The notes under the pieces: generated by a model | Told to the model about the DNA's origin: nothing | What the model saw: only the letters and a program-made list of their open reading frames with translations | Databases searched by the model: none | Program-made: the position numbers and the translations under genes | NCBI GenBank assembly: GCA_964247055.1 | Contig: OZ176053.1 | Span: 7,502,001-7,566,000 of the forward strand | Source of the DNA: Paragordius varius | Taxonomy: Eukaryota; Nematomorpha | Length of the DNA: 64,000 nucleotides | Reading direction: 5' to 3' | Part shown: positions 25,405-36,612 of the stretch, piece after piece | How the letters are laid out: each line of letters opens with the position of its first letter | Numbering within the stretch: the first letter of the stretch is position 1

Positions 25405-26810
25405 ATTTATATGATATCAATTATTTATAGTAACCGCGATCAAAGTCGCCCAACCTTACCTCATATGTTAAGACACACCATTGTGAAAAAAGTAACTGAA
25501 AGTTTCCAAAAATTGTATAAACCATTTTAATTTACCCATGTCTTCAGTCCCACCCCCTGTGAAATAAGTTTTGGCAAAAAAAATTATTAATAAAATATTC
25601 GGAAAACTTATAAATAAGCTTTGAGTAGCTTTTGTTGATCGCACTATTACGATATTTCTATCTTGATATTTAATCATTATGAAACATTTTCAAATTGAAT
25701 TCTAATTCAAATAAATTAAAAGTTGTATCAAATTAAAATCATCATCATGCAGGTCGAGCGGCGTTTTTATTTCCAATGGGGTCATTAAGAAGATCCTAAT
25801 TTTTATCGCAGATTTTTGACATATTGTATATGTCCCCTGGTTCTGTTTGATCTTAAAAGCGTATTTTAAAGGTGATGTTCACTGTAGTTGAATTTTTTAA
25901 TTGAAATATTTATGAACTATCCTTCATTTTTGTTAACTAATATTTACTGATCACTAAAAGGCAATTTTTATATTAAAATCTTTATTATCGGTATTTTAAT
26001 TTGTTTATATACATATATTTACACTCTGTGGCAAAAATGGGGACCAAAAAATAAATGTTTATAAATCATATCTTATTCGATAACTAATAGCAGGAAATGT
26101 ATTTCGAAATGATAAATGTAGTTAAGATACTAGGATTAAGTTATTTCAATTTTCTGACATTAGCCAAAAAAATCGCATATTAGAAGTAGAGCTATACGCG
26201 TCAACTAAATTTTGTTTTTAATATGTATCATAAGGATAATCCCGCAAAATATCGTAAAACGTTTTATAATTTTTCAGAGGTGCCTAGAAACACCTACAAA
26301 AATTAAAACTAATGGCACTTTGGAGTTGATTTCGATTCATAAAAATTTATTATAAGGTGAAGCGGATTTCGAGCCGGTTTTTATTTAATGGGGTTACATA
26401 TTCTATATCGCAAAAAATAGATTTTATGCATCTGGGTTCTGTTTTGAACTGACCCCCCGTTGAAATATAATAGTAATTTCCTCGTAGGGGTGCAAAGTCC
26501 GATCCCAACTCCGCGTGGTGCACCCTGGCTAATACCAACGGGAGCGGCAAAGGAAAAAAATCATTTGTGTGGGGTGTGGTGGCAAAAAGATAACTATTTT
26601 TTTTCCTATAAAATACCACAATACCTGCATTCACACAGATGATAAAGCGGGTTTATCTGGCGCTATAACCAGTTGCTAAACCAATTAGTAAATATGTAAG
26701 CTGAAATGGAACTCTGTAAGCCCAGAAAGGTAATTCCATAGGTTAGGGTCACCGAAATAGTCTCTTGATTTGAGGTAAGTAAAAAAATCGCCTAACTTAA
26801 TCATATATTA
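25405..26810. other. Intergenic region between the two hAT loci
   Basis: No gene seen. A pattern close to 'gg.gtttttattt..atgggg...' followed about 70 bases later by 'gttctgttttga' occurs at about 25757-25855 and again at 26370-26445, suggesting fragments of one repeat. An unusually GC-rich patch at about 26485-26580 (GATCCCAACTCCGCGTGG, ACGGGAGCGGC) stands out from its surroundings; its minus strand is open for about 94 codons but resembles no family I know. Confidence 0.4.
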
Positions 26811-27344
26811 GAAACAATTAAAAATATCCAACAAATATATTTATTAGAAATTTAATACAAATGTATGTACATATAATTTTATCATATGTTAAATATATGG
26901 ATATATAATAATATTATAATGGTATGTTTGTTTTAAAAAATGCTAACAAAATTGTCAAAAACAATATTATTACCAAATATATGATAACAAAAATTGAGGG
27001 AAACAATAATGATGTTGCTATACAGATAAAATCATTCACACACGATCTTATAAAAGTTGTGTTCCATAGCTTTTTGAAAAGTTATGACTATTCGACAGCA
27101 GGTAAAACTATGCGTTGATGAAAAAAAAAGATGGGTGAATGGTTAGAAAATTATTTAAATACCGACTTTGCTACAGCGTAAAATTCAAAAAGAATTCAAA
27201 TAGTTCTGGGTCTATCCAATCAATGGTATAGTGACATATATTAATTATTTTTTCAATAGTAATAATAATATCTAAAAAATAAATTATATATATATTTCAG
27301 ATTTATGTATTTGTCCCAATAATTTAATGTGTTGCGAATTTAAT

Positions 27345-28925
27345 CTAAAAAAGCTTAATTTTCTTCCGTATTATGTTTGACTATTACAATTGCTTTCAAT
27401 GTATCTATTGTGAGTTGTGTTTTTTCCGTAGTCCATATTTTGTTTATCAACGAAAAAACCCTTTCGGTGGCTGCATTGTCCCATGTAAAAAAGGTAATTG
27501 AATTAAACTTTTTAAATTTACAAACCGTAGATTTTGGGTATAGAAATAGGAAAAAATTTCTAACCTCAATTCAGATTTAAATCCTTTTGGATCCACTCAT
27601 GTATTTTTTTCTTATCCACGTATAATTTCAAATAACTTATTTTATTAAATAGTTTAATTTCATAAATAAACGCAATTAGAAAAATCATTCTCAATTTTTT
27701 TTATTGATTATTCAATATCTTTTCGAACAATCAATTTAGGAGTATTCAATTAAAATGTTCTGTTTTTTCGAATTGCTTTGACCATGCTGTTAAATAATCA
27801 TAACAATCCGTATCAAAAGCTTTTACTTCTTTTAAAACGTATTTTTGATCAATCCATTCTCGAGCTTACTTACATCTTTACGAATCATAATGGAACATAA
27901 CTTCCATAAGATCGTTCTGCGCATTTGTCTTTTAAAGATTTTACTGCAGGAACATCCATTAAAGATTAAACTAATTTTGCTTCCTTAATTTTTTATTTTA
28001 ATTTTTTGAAAAAGATATATTTGGTCATGAAGAAATTTAAGCCGAATTCCAGATGTTTCATTTTCAAAAATTTTTTAATGAAATTTGGACATTTATAAAT
28101 AGATAAAAAATAAGATTTAAGTGGTTCAAAAAGTTGTAATATTCTCGCTAAGGCTGGTAATAATGCCAACCATCTAGTTTTACAATAGCCTAATATTTTT
28201 TATATTCAGTTTCGGATTCTAATCAAAAATCTCTTAGTGCTTTAATGCGAATAGTATAAATAGAAAAATGTGAATAAATTTTAATTAATAAATGTTCAAA
28301 ATCGATAGGGAGTAAATCCGCCGCGGTTTGTATGGAATTGTGACAACTTTAATAATGTGTTTCTAATGAGCAATTAGTTTTTGCAAGACATTGTTTGTGC
28401 CTATTACTTATATATAATATATTTATTACCTTAAAATTTTTTTCAGCAACCCCATTATACATTAAATTAAAACAAGCAGATTAGAAATAGACATCAAAAT
28501 GTATTAAATGAAAAAATTGTAAATTTTATTTTTTACGGCGGTTCACAATTTACATTAATATACCTTTTCTCGCGAAACCTCCAAAGTTAGTATTGCAATT
28601 GTCAGCACAGAAAGCGACAATCTTCATCATTAAATTATTTTTGTTGATTGTTTCTGTTAATACCAAAGTATCGTCGGCCTTTTCATTTTCTTTGGATATT
28701 ATATCCAAAAATTTTTTTGGTGTCTTTAATATGATGAAAGTAACAAATTAATATTGGTAGCAGTTTTTTTACGTTGGTAGACGTGTCTGTAAAAACTGAG
28801 ATGTATTTGGCATGAGGCATTTTCAATTAAATCAGGAGGATCATCTAATATTAAAAGACATTTGGCCACCGAAAAGCATAAATTAGCAGAAACATCTGCG
28901 TTGATGTCTAAAAAAATATCGAATA
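27345..28925 (-). pseudogene. hAT transposase remnant, left arm of the palindrome
   Basis: Read on the minus strand the recognisable pieces in order are DINADVSANLCFSVAKCLL (about 28840-28895), ISVFTDTST, MMKIVAFCADNCNTNFGG (about 28570-28630), a long helical middle part, and the C-terminal TTEKT.LTIDTLKAIVIV near 27380-27470. Stops and frame changes interrupt it several times, so it is a pseudogene. It keeps a segment that the right arm has lost. Confidence 0.75.
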
Positions 28926-28949
28926 GTTTACTAAAGAAAAATCAAGTGA

Positions 28950-30429
28950 AAAACTGATTGCACTGGCTGAGGCCTCCTGGGCCTTTCATACAATTCAACA
29001 TAATCAAAGTTTTAGGTCAATGGATTGTACGTCGAAATGCATTCAAAAACTTTTTGAAGCTAAATTTGCCTGTGGCCGCATATACATTTCAATTTTTACA
29101 GACACGTCGACAATCAACGAAAAAAATAATTTAATGATGAAGATTGTCGCTTTCTGTGCTGACAATTGCAATACTAACTTTGGAGGTTTAGCGAGAAAAG
29201 GTATGTATATTAATGTAAATTATGAACCGCCGTAAAAAATAAAATTTACAATTTTTTCATTTTATATAATTTGATGTCAATTTCTAATCTGCTTGTTTTT
29301 TAATGTTTAATGGGTTTGCTGAAAAAATTTTTTTAAGGTAATAAATATAATATATATAGATAAGTAAAAGGCATAAACAATGTCTTCCAAAAATTAAATG
29401 CTCATTTGTAACACAACATTATTGAAGTTGTCACAATTCCATACCAACCGCGGCGGATTTACTCCCTATCGATTTTGAACATTTATTAATTAAAATTTAT
29501 TCACATTTTTCTATTTATACTATTCGCATTAAAGCACTAATAGATTTTTGTTTAGAATCCCAAACCGAATATAAAAAAATATTAGGCTATTGTAAAACTC
29601 GATGGTTGGCATTATTACCAGCCTTAGAGAGAATATTACAACTTTTTGAACCACTTAAATCTTATTTTTTATCTATTGATAAATGTCCAAATTTCATTAA
29701 AAAATTTTTTGAAAATGAAACATCTGATATTTGGCTTAAATTTCTTCATGGCCAAATATATCTTTTTCAAAAAACTATAATAAAAATTGAGGGAAACAAT
29801 ATTAGTTTAATGGATGTTGCTGCAGAAATAAAATCTTTGAGAGACAAATGCGCAGAACGATCTTATGAAAGTTATGTTCCATTATGATTCGTAAAGATTT
29901 AAGTAAGCTCGAGAATGGATTGATCAAAAATACATTTTTAAAAGAAGCAAAAGCTTTTTATACGAATTGTTATGATTATTTAACAGCATGGTCAAAGCAT
30001 TTCAAAAAAATAGAACATTTGGGTTTCCTAAATAGATTGATTGTTCGAAAAGATATTGGATTATCATTAGAAAAAATTGAGAATGATTTTTCTAATGCGT
30101 TTATTTATGAAATTAAACTATTTGATAAAATGAGATATTTGAAATTATACGTGGATAAGAAAAAGATACATGAGTGGATCCAAAAGGATTTAAATACTGA
30201 ATTGAGGTGGTTAGAAATTTTTTCCTATTTCTTTACCCAAAATCTACGGTGTGAAAATTTAAAAAGTTTAATTCAATTACCTTTTTGTCTACCTGGGAAC
30301 AATGCAGCCACCGAAAGGGTTTTTTTGATAAAGATAATATGGACTACGGAGAAAAGACAACTTACAATAGATACCTTGAAAGCAATTGTAATAGTTAAAC
30401 ATAAAAGAAAATTAAGCTTTTTTAAATAA
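28950..30429 (+). pseudogene. hAT transposase remnant, right arm of the palindrome
   Basis: Plus-strand pieces in order: AEASWAFHTIQHNQSFRSMD (28966-29026), CTSKCIQKLFEAKFACGR, ISIFTDTST, NNLMMKIVAFCADNCNTNFG (29130-29190), then GYCKTRWLALLPALERILQL (29588-29645) and the C-terminal dimerisation region LPGNNAATERVF...TLKAIVIVKH (30287-30400). The last part is open over two overlapping frames (29606-29887 and 29884-30429). A deletion joins the FACGR and ISIFTDTST segments and removes the sequence normally between them. Not functional as it stands. Confidence 0.8.
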
Positions 30430-31097
30430 AATTTCGCAAAACATTAAATTAGTGGGACAAATACATAAATCTGAAAAATATATAAAATTTATTATTTTTT
30501 AAATATTATTTACTATTACTATTATAAAAAATAATTATTTATTAATATATGTCACGTCATATACCATTGATTGGGTAGACCCAGAACTATTTGAATTATT
30601 TTTAAACTCTACATTGTAGCAAAGTCGGTATAATATTTTTTTAACTATTCACCTATCTTTTTTTCAGCAACGCATAGTTTTACCTGCTGTCAAACAGTCA
30701 TAACTTTTCAAAAAGCTATGGAACAGAACTTTCATAAGATCGTGTGTGAATGATTTTATTTGCCCAGCAACATCATATAAACCAGATATATTGTTTCCCT
30801 CTATTTTTGTTATCTATTTGGTAATAATATTGTTTATGACAATTTTGTTAGCATTTATAACTAACATACTATTATAATATTATTTCCATATATTTAACAT
30901 ATAATATAATTATATGTACATACATTTATATTAAATTTTTAATAAATTTTTTTGTTGAATATTTTTAATTTGTAATGAGCTTATAAATAGTAACGAACAA
31001 TATCATTTAATATAACACACCGAAAATCTGCTTAAAAAATAGGCAAAGTATGTTTTAATTTTGTACTGCGTTAGGGATATAATTATCTGGTCATATT

Positions 31098-31315
31098 AGC
31101 ATACGCCCCATACAGAAGCGAGACATGGCCGATGAGATGAACCAAGAAAAAACTAATAAACATAGAAAAGCGGATGCTAAATATATTCGACCCCAATAAG
31201 TCAATCAAATTTGCATCAACTGTACCAAATCGAACCTTTAAATATTATGATCAGAAAAAATAGGCTTAGATATTTCGGACACATCAAACGTGCTCCAGAA
31301 CAATTAAAATTTTAT
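31098..31315 (+). mobile_element. LINE reverse-transcriptase C-terminal fragment
   Basis: Broken reading frames give SETWPMR, then TKKKLINIEKRMLNIFDP, then IRKNRLRYFGHIKRAPE. This is the usual order (SETW..., ...RRMLRRI, ...RLRWFGHV) in the region after the reverse transcriptase of RTE/CR1-like LINEs. It is 5' truncated, with stops and a frame change. It lies just past the last LMW-PTP exon I can recognise. Confidence 0.65.
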
Positions 31316-31634
31316 CCCTACATCCCGAAGGTAACAATCGCAGGGGTACCAACTTTTAAAAGAGAAAAAACAATAAATAATGATTTAAGTGTTGCAACAT
31401 TGATGATAACGCCTGGCAGGATCGCAAATATTACAGGCAGTTTATACAGATACAATGGCTATCCATTACACAAAGACTATATACCATAATTTCCTCATAC
31501 TACGTTTAAATTGTATCTATAAATCATTTTGGGTTTTTATATATGAATATTTACCGAAAAAGCAATAATATTACAATCTTGAATATCCTTATTTTAATAG
31601 GGTTAATAAAATTATAAATCAAAAAATAATATAC

Positions 31635-31988
31635 TCAAAATTGTTGTCGTCCATAGCTAGGATATAATCAAAATGAGAAAAATCTTCGGGAACTATCTTA
31701 AATTTAATATTTGAAGTAACCTGCCTTGCACTGTGATCAAAACTTATTCCATGTTTTTCAAGCGTTTTCATCGCTCGATAATCTGGAGATTTCCCCAAAT
31801 GATAGCTTGCCGTACCAGCGCTCTCTACTTCCCACTAAACAATTAAATTTTATTACATTTTTAATATTTTTCTTCGCAAGTATTTCCTTAAAACATGCCT
31901 CTGCTATGGGGGATCGACAAATATTACCTATAACGTTAGGAGGTTAATTACCCAAACATACAAACAGAATTTTATAGGATTTTTCCAT
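31635..31988 (-). CDS. Low-molecular-weight protein tyrosine phosphatase, N-terminal two thirds
   Basis: Cytosolic phosphatase of the ACP1/primo family, which dephosphorylates phosphotyrosine through a Cys-x5-Arg loop. Coding exons (minus): 31952-31988, 31857-31927 and 31635-31834. The joined protein starts MEKSYKILFVCLGNICRSP, with the P-loop C-x5-R intact, then IAEACFKEILAKKNIKN, WEVESAGTASYHLGKSPDYR, and FDYILAMDDNNFE, all colinear with the family. The two introns are only 24 nt (31928-31951) and 22 nt (31835-31856); the first splits the P-loop Gly codon. The C-terminal third, with the catalytic Asp in the usual DPYY motif, should follow beyond a GTATAT donor at 31634. I cannot find it, and a LINE scrap lies there, so the gene may be truncated or the exons divergent. 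It runs head to head with the GDPD gene. Confidence 0.85.
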
Positions 31989-32040
31989 TTCATCTGTTCT
32001 ATGTCATAATGGGAAAACGAAGGATATTTAAATTTTTAAA
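31989..32040. promoter_or_regulatory. 52-bp gap between divergent LMW-PTP and GDPD start codons
   Basis: The LMW-PTP ATG (31988, minus) and the chosen GDPD ATG (32041, plus) are only 52 bp apart, so both 5' UTRs and any shared promoter would have to overlap, unless either gene has upstream non-coding exons. No TATA box or initiator can be assigned. The inference rests on the choice of the GDPD start. Confidence 0.4.
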
Positions 32041-35000
32041 ATGCATTTAGTTTTACTGTGCATATCTTTATTCTTATTATATTATTGGAGTTGTGCTAAA
32101 AATGATTTTGATGATTTCAACACATTTGTGATACTCAAATTTCATATACGAAATTATGTTCATTGGTACAAATTCGTGTTATGCCTTTTTTATACCAATG
32201 TGTTGTTATGTAGTTTGAGCTTGGTATTTTTTAGTTTATTTTTATAATAAATAGATTATAATGAAATGGAAAAAACGCTATCTCTGTATATATTTGCATC
32301 CGTTTAACATTGGACTAAATTTAGTTTACATAATTATGGTGTGTGCTTTATGGTCAAATGAATGGGCATTAGTTTTTAAATCCTTACATGTATTATATTG
32401 TATAAAATTAGTTTTACTATTTATATGTCCACATATTTTTATCAATTTTTACGCTAGTTGTCGTATCCAAACTTTATCACATGGGTAGGTGTTTAGATAA
32501 TAATGTATAGATAAATTTTGTTACAAATTAATATTTAGCATGGCATTTATTTCGTCATTGCTCATTTTGGCATATATTTATCAACCACCTTGTGTAATAA
32601 ATGGGCCTTTGCCTGCAAAACCAAAAATAATTGGACATCGTGGTGCGCAATATGTAACAAAAAATCGTTTATATTTTAGATAACACCGGAAAATACTATT
32701 CTTTCATATCATAATGCAATCCTTTTTTGCGATACTCATTTCGAAAGTATTTAGAGATTATATGTTAAAATACAATGAAATTTTGGTTAACCTTCAAAAT
32801 ATATACTATAAATATTGTAAATTAATATGCATAAATCCTGTTATAGCATTATGATTTTTTTACTTATTTATTGTAAAAAGAAATTTTATATAATTATCTA
32901 ATAATTGTAAAGACAATGTATTAATTTTGATCCATGATTTTACTATAAAATGACCAATTATATTATATATATTATTCGCCCATTACGCCCTAAAAGATAT
33001 TTCTCAAATAGCCTATTAATTATATACTTGGGTATGTCTTTTATAGTTGTTTTTGATCTTTATTTTTATTTTGAAATTTAATTGCGAATATTTACGTTTT
33101 TGACTTTTGTCGTCACTGGACTTCTAAATTCGCTATATTTGTCATAATAACCACGATGATAAAATTATTAGTCGATTTAGTGCATTTAACTAGTTATTTT
33201 TGCTTCATTTATCTCAAATTGTTTTTTTATGTATAAATCGCAAAATATAATCTATTATTAATGCGCTTCAAATTGAATCAACTAACCTATTTACATAATT
33301 TAAATTCATTGTAAAACTACAGATATTTCGTCATTGGTAGCCTTTGAAACTGATGTTCAAATTAGTTATGACGGTATCCCCTTCCTATTGCATGATTCCT
33401 TTCTTTATAGAACAACAGACATTAGGTCTCACTTTCCGAAGCTTTTCAATAAGGCTGCATATTTTTTTAATTTCACGCGACAATTACAGCGCTTAAATGC
33501 TGGGAGTTGGTTTATTAGAGTATATTTTTTTTCTAAAAACTTAAGGAAGATCCATTTTATTCGGTTAAGTACGTGCGAAAGCATTACAATGTTAGCGAAT
33601 TGTCAAATCAATCACTGCCACATTTTTCACATTTTTTGGAAATGGCTAATACCTATGGCAAGAATGTTATATTTGATCTCAAATTTCCGCCAGAATGTTT
33701 GGAGAAAGATGTACATTCATTATTAGCCTTAGATACGCAATCAAACTTGTTAGATATTGAAAACATCTCTAAATTAATACATATCACTAATAATGTTGGT
33801 TATTGGGATTGGAACAATATCTCTCAAAAATGTCAGTTTAAGAATAGTGACAACAAAAATTTGACTTTTAACACAAAATTCGGTGCAAGAGGTGAACAAA
33901 AGTTACAGAAAATCATAACAGATTTACACATGTCCGAAAAATTGTGTGAAAATTTTGAACCACTGCTAAATAGGTGTCAACATCCTTATGGACCCCTACT
34001 TAATAAAATAATTCTGGATACTATATCTAATTCATCCCTACCTTCAGAAAAAGTGTTTTTTCCTATATATTTTTTTTAAGTATTTATCGAGAATTTAATG
34101 GTTTTAATTAACTTACATTTTGTATGGAGATAGATTTGGTGGATAATAGATAAACGGTGGATTAAATGGGGTTATAACCCTCTGTTAAGCAAATATCCCA
34201 ATTTCATATATGTCGCCCCTGTTCCTGTAACCTTAGATGAGATACAAACTTTGGGTATATCAAAGGTTAACATTGGAAATCATCAATTGACACCCAAATA
34301 TATCAGGTTGTTTTGATAATTATTACATATTAACGGTTAAAATATTTGATAGTTTTCGATCTCGCATAAAATAAATATTAATTTTATATATAAAACATTT
34401 CTTAGAAAATTAAAGTTATGGAATGTCTCAATTAATGTATATGTAATAAATCGACTTTGGCTTTTCTCATATTATTGGTGTTTGGGTGTTGATTCAATCA
34501 CTACGGGAAAATGTCATGTATTTAGCGACAATAAACTTACACCCATTGGAATAATGGTATAACGGGTGTAAAATATGTTTTATATTTTCATAATTCAATT
34601 TTTTGAACATACTACAAATATTTATTGCAAAATTATTTTAACTTGGGGTTGGTGACCGTATATGAATGTATACATGATTGTGCCACTGATATAAAATTAA
34701 CCAGTCAAAACTTTTCAAACATTGTCAGTTTAAAAGCGTAAAATTGTGGCATAAAACTAATTTTTTTATAAATTTATAATTTTTCTAATATTTTATTAAT
34801 TGACATTAATATATTTTGGCACTAATAGAACCAATTTCAACGATTACATTTATTTTTGATTTTACAACATATGTTTTAAATAGTTACTGCATTTACAAGC
34901 GGTCATTTTGATCGGTCAATAGATCAACCCTAGCCAATTTTTTAACAAAAAAATTTTTTTTCATAAGATAGCTTATGACCAGCGAATTCATTTGCCGCAA

Positions 35001-36189
35001 AAATTTATATTTGATGACGACCTCGATTTTGAAATATTAAGAGAAAATTAAAATTAGACAAAAAGTGAAAATTAAGGATAATCCAAAAAATAATGATAAA
35101 ACTTGACATACTATGGTTTATTATCATTTTTAATATATAAATAGCTTCAAATCAAGTTATGGTTTGTATAAAATATCAGTTCAAAAGATGGAAAAAAATT
35201 TTATGTAACTATATAAAAATAATTATTTTTATTATACTAGCTAAACTCACTATTAAAAACATAAATTTTTTTATTCAGTATAAAAAATTAATCAAAATAA
35301 AACTAAAATATATTGTTTATTTTTTCATTTTTTTGTCATCTGGTTTATGAGCGTATATGTTTTTTTTGGATTTTACATGAGTGGTAATCATTAAGTATAT
35401 AATTTATGCAAAATTTAAAAGTAGTGGGATATCAACCAATAATCCTTACAAATCACTGTAACAAGTTTGTTTTATTACAAATTAATATTTTTACTGGGAT
35501 TTTGGATATTTGGGATAATACACTACTTGTAAGTCCTATATATGTTTTGATTTATATACTTAAATCCCGTTCATGTCAGACTCCAAAATAAAAGAGTAAA
35601 TTTCTATACACTCCTAAACCAGGTGACAAAAAAATGAAAAAATAAAAAATATTATACTTTTATTTTGTTATATAAGTTTTTTTACTAAATAAAATATGAA
35701 TTTTAAGATTTTAGTAGGGAGTTTAGCTAGTAAATAATTAAAAAAATTTAAATATAATTTTATAAAAAAAAATTTGTTTTTTAGGCATGTTAAAAGAAAA
35801 ACGCCTAGGTCGTAAACAAGTAAAAAATTTTACGGCAAAATTCGCTGGTTATAAGCTATCTTATTTAAAAATTATTTTGTTAAATTTTTTTTGAATACAG
35901 TGGAAGTTCATAGATGACCCATTTTAACAAAATTCATTCATTTCTTTATATTTTTTTGCATATATCCCGCAAATTATACATATAGTCTATAGTCAAATAT
36001 TACACGATAACACTTGGGTGTACTTTACTAAGCCTCGTCGTTTTTTTATTCTTGCGAACCAATCGCTTTAATTCCCTGTGCAATTTGCGTCCTCAAGACA
36101 TTTTTAGATCAGATCAAGGCTTATATTCTCCACGTTTTTACCCAACATCAAAGAGGTATAATAACACAGAAATCTCCAAAATAGTATAA
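32041..36189 (+). CDS. Six-pass glycerophosphodiester phosphodiesterase, GDE2/GDE3 (GDPD5/GDPD2) type
   Basis: Membrane enzyme with an extracellular GDPD domain; vertebrate GDE2/GDE3 hydrolyse glycerophosphodiesters and cleave GPI anchors. Exons: 32041-32223, 32255-32484, 32539-32653, 32680-32746, 33323-33519, 33546-34052, 34134-34306, 34406-34556, 35986-36189; all phases agree and give 608 aa, the size of GDPD5. Five hydrophobic segments lie in residues 1-160. The GDPD domain follows: KIIGHRGA (~168-174), ITPENT, FETDVQISYDG, LLHDSFLYRTTD, LNAGSWF. After KLTPIGIM comes a last membrane helix (ITLGCTLLSLVVFLFL) and a short tail. Catalytic His of HRGA, the E-x-D pair and the HD motif are present. 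Introns 1, 3 and 5 are 31, 26 and 26 nt. Intron 8 (1.4 kb) holds an inverted-repeat element. AATAAA at about 36286; the LOXL gene ends 424 bp away, tail to tail. Start codon is the first Met of the open frame; upstream exons are possible. Confidence 0.9.
34905..35925. mobile_element. Inverted-repeat element in GDPD intron 8
   Basis: About 90 bp at 34941-35030 (ATAAGATAGCTTATGACCAG then CGAATTCATTTGCCG) reappear inverted at 35800-35888 (TTCGCTGGTTATAAGCTATC). Weaker inverted similarity continues outward to about 34905 and 35925. The roughly 770-bp interior is extremely AT-rich and non-coding. It looks like a MITE of about 1 kb; no target duplication could be fixed. Confidence 0.55.
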
Positions 36190-36612
36190 TTAAAATTGTT
36201 AAAGGGTATTTATTTTTTTATATTAGTAGATAAGAATTATAATAATAATTGCATTGGACTTTATAATGATAATAGTGAAATATTGAATAAATATTGTATG
36301 ATATGTCAACCAATGTACAGAATAATTTAGTAATAAATATATTTGTTTAATGCTAAATATTACAATTACATAATCGGCTTTAAAAAATAAATGTCACTCT
36401 CCTGCAAAATATAGAATATTATCGACCCAAAATAAATACACATAAAGGAAAATTATCTAATGGCTATAAAGTGTAAATCAATCGCATTGAGTATTTGGTT
36501 TCTTGTTATTGGGTGGTGAATTGCAAAAAATATTTCATCATAATGTAACATATAAAACGACAAATTATATTTTTCATGTTTTTCTGATTTTCATAAATCC
36601 GAATTTTGTTGA

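Larger units (their letters stand above)
26811..30975. mobile_element. Large palindrome of two decayed hAT copies in inverted orientation
   Basis: The left arm (26811-28811) and right arm (29080-30975) are reverse complements along their whole length, separated by about 268 bp. Both carry the middle and C-terminal parts of the same hAT transposase, reading outward from the centre: left arm on the minus strand, right arm on the plus. The right arm lacks about 125 bp near its inner end that the left keeps (between TDTST and the NNLMMKIVAFCADNCNTNFGG region). The arms differ by scattered substitutions and indels. Outer ends match up to AATTAAAAATATCCAACAAA and stop there; no target duplication is apparent. 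Confidence 0.85.

Noticed and set aside
31211-31489. 92-codon open frame containing RLRYFGHIKRAPE as a host gene
   Set aside because: The first part is a LINE reverse-transcriptase remnant, with related pieces in other frames upstream; the second part has no recognisable homology.
32009-32050. Alternative GDPD start at 32009 (MGKRRIFKFLKC)
   Set aside because: This frame meets a stop within 14 codons and is out of frame with the membrane segments that follow, unless another tiny intron exists.
35159-35591. Two open frames of about 60 codons in GDPD intron 8
   Set aside because: Ile/Lys/Phe-rich sequence inside an inverted-repeat element; does not match the GDE2/3 C-terminus, which is found instead at 35986-36189.
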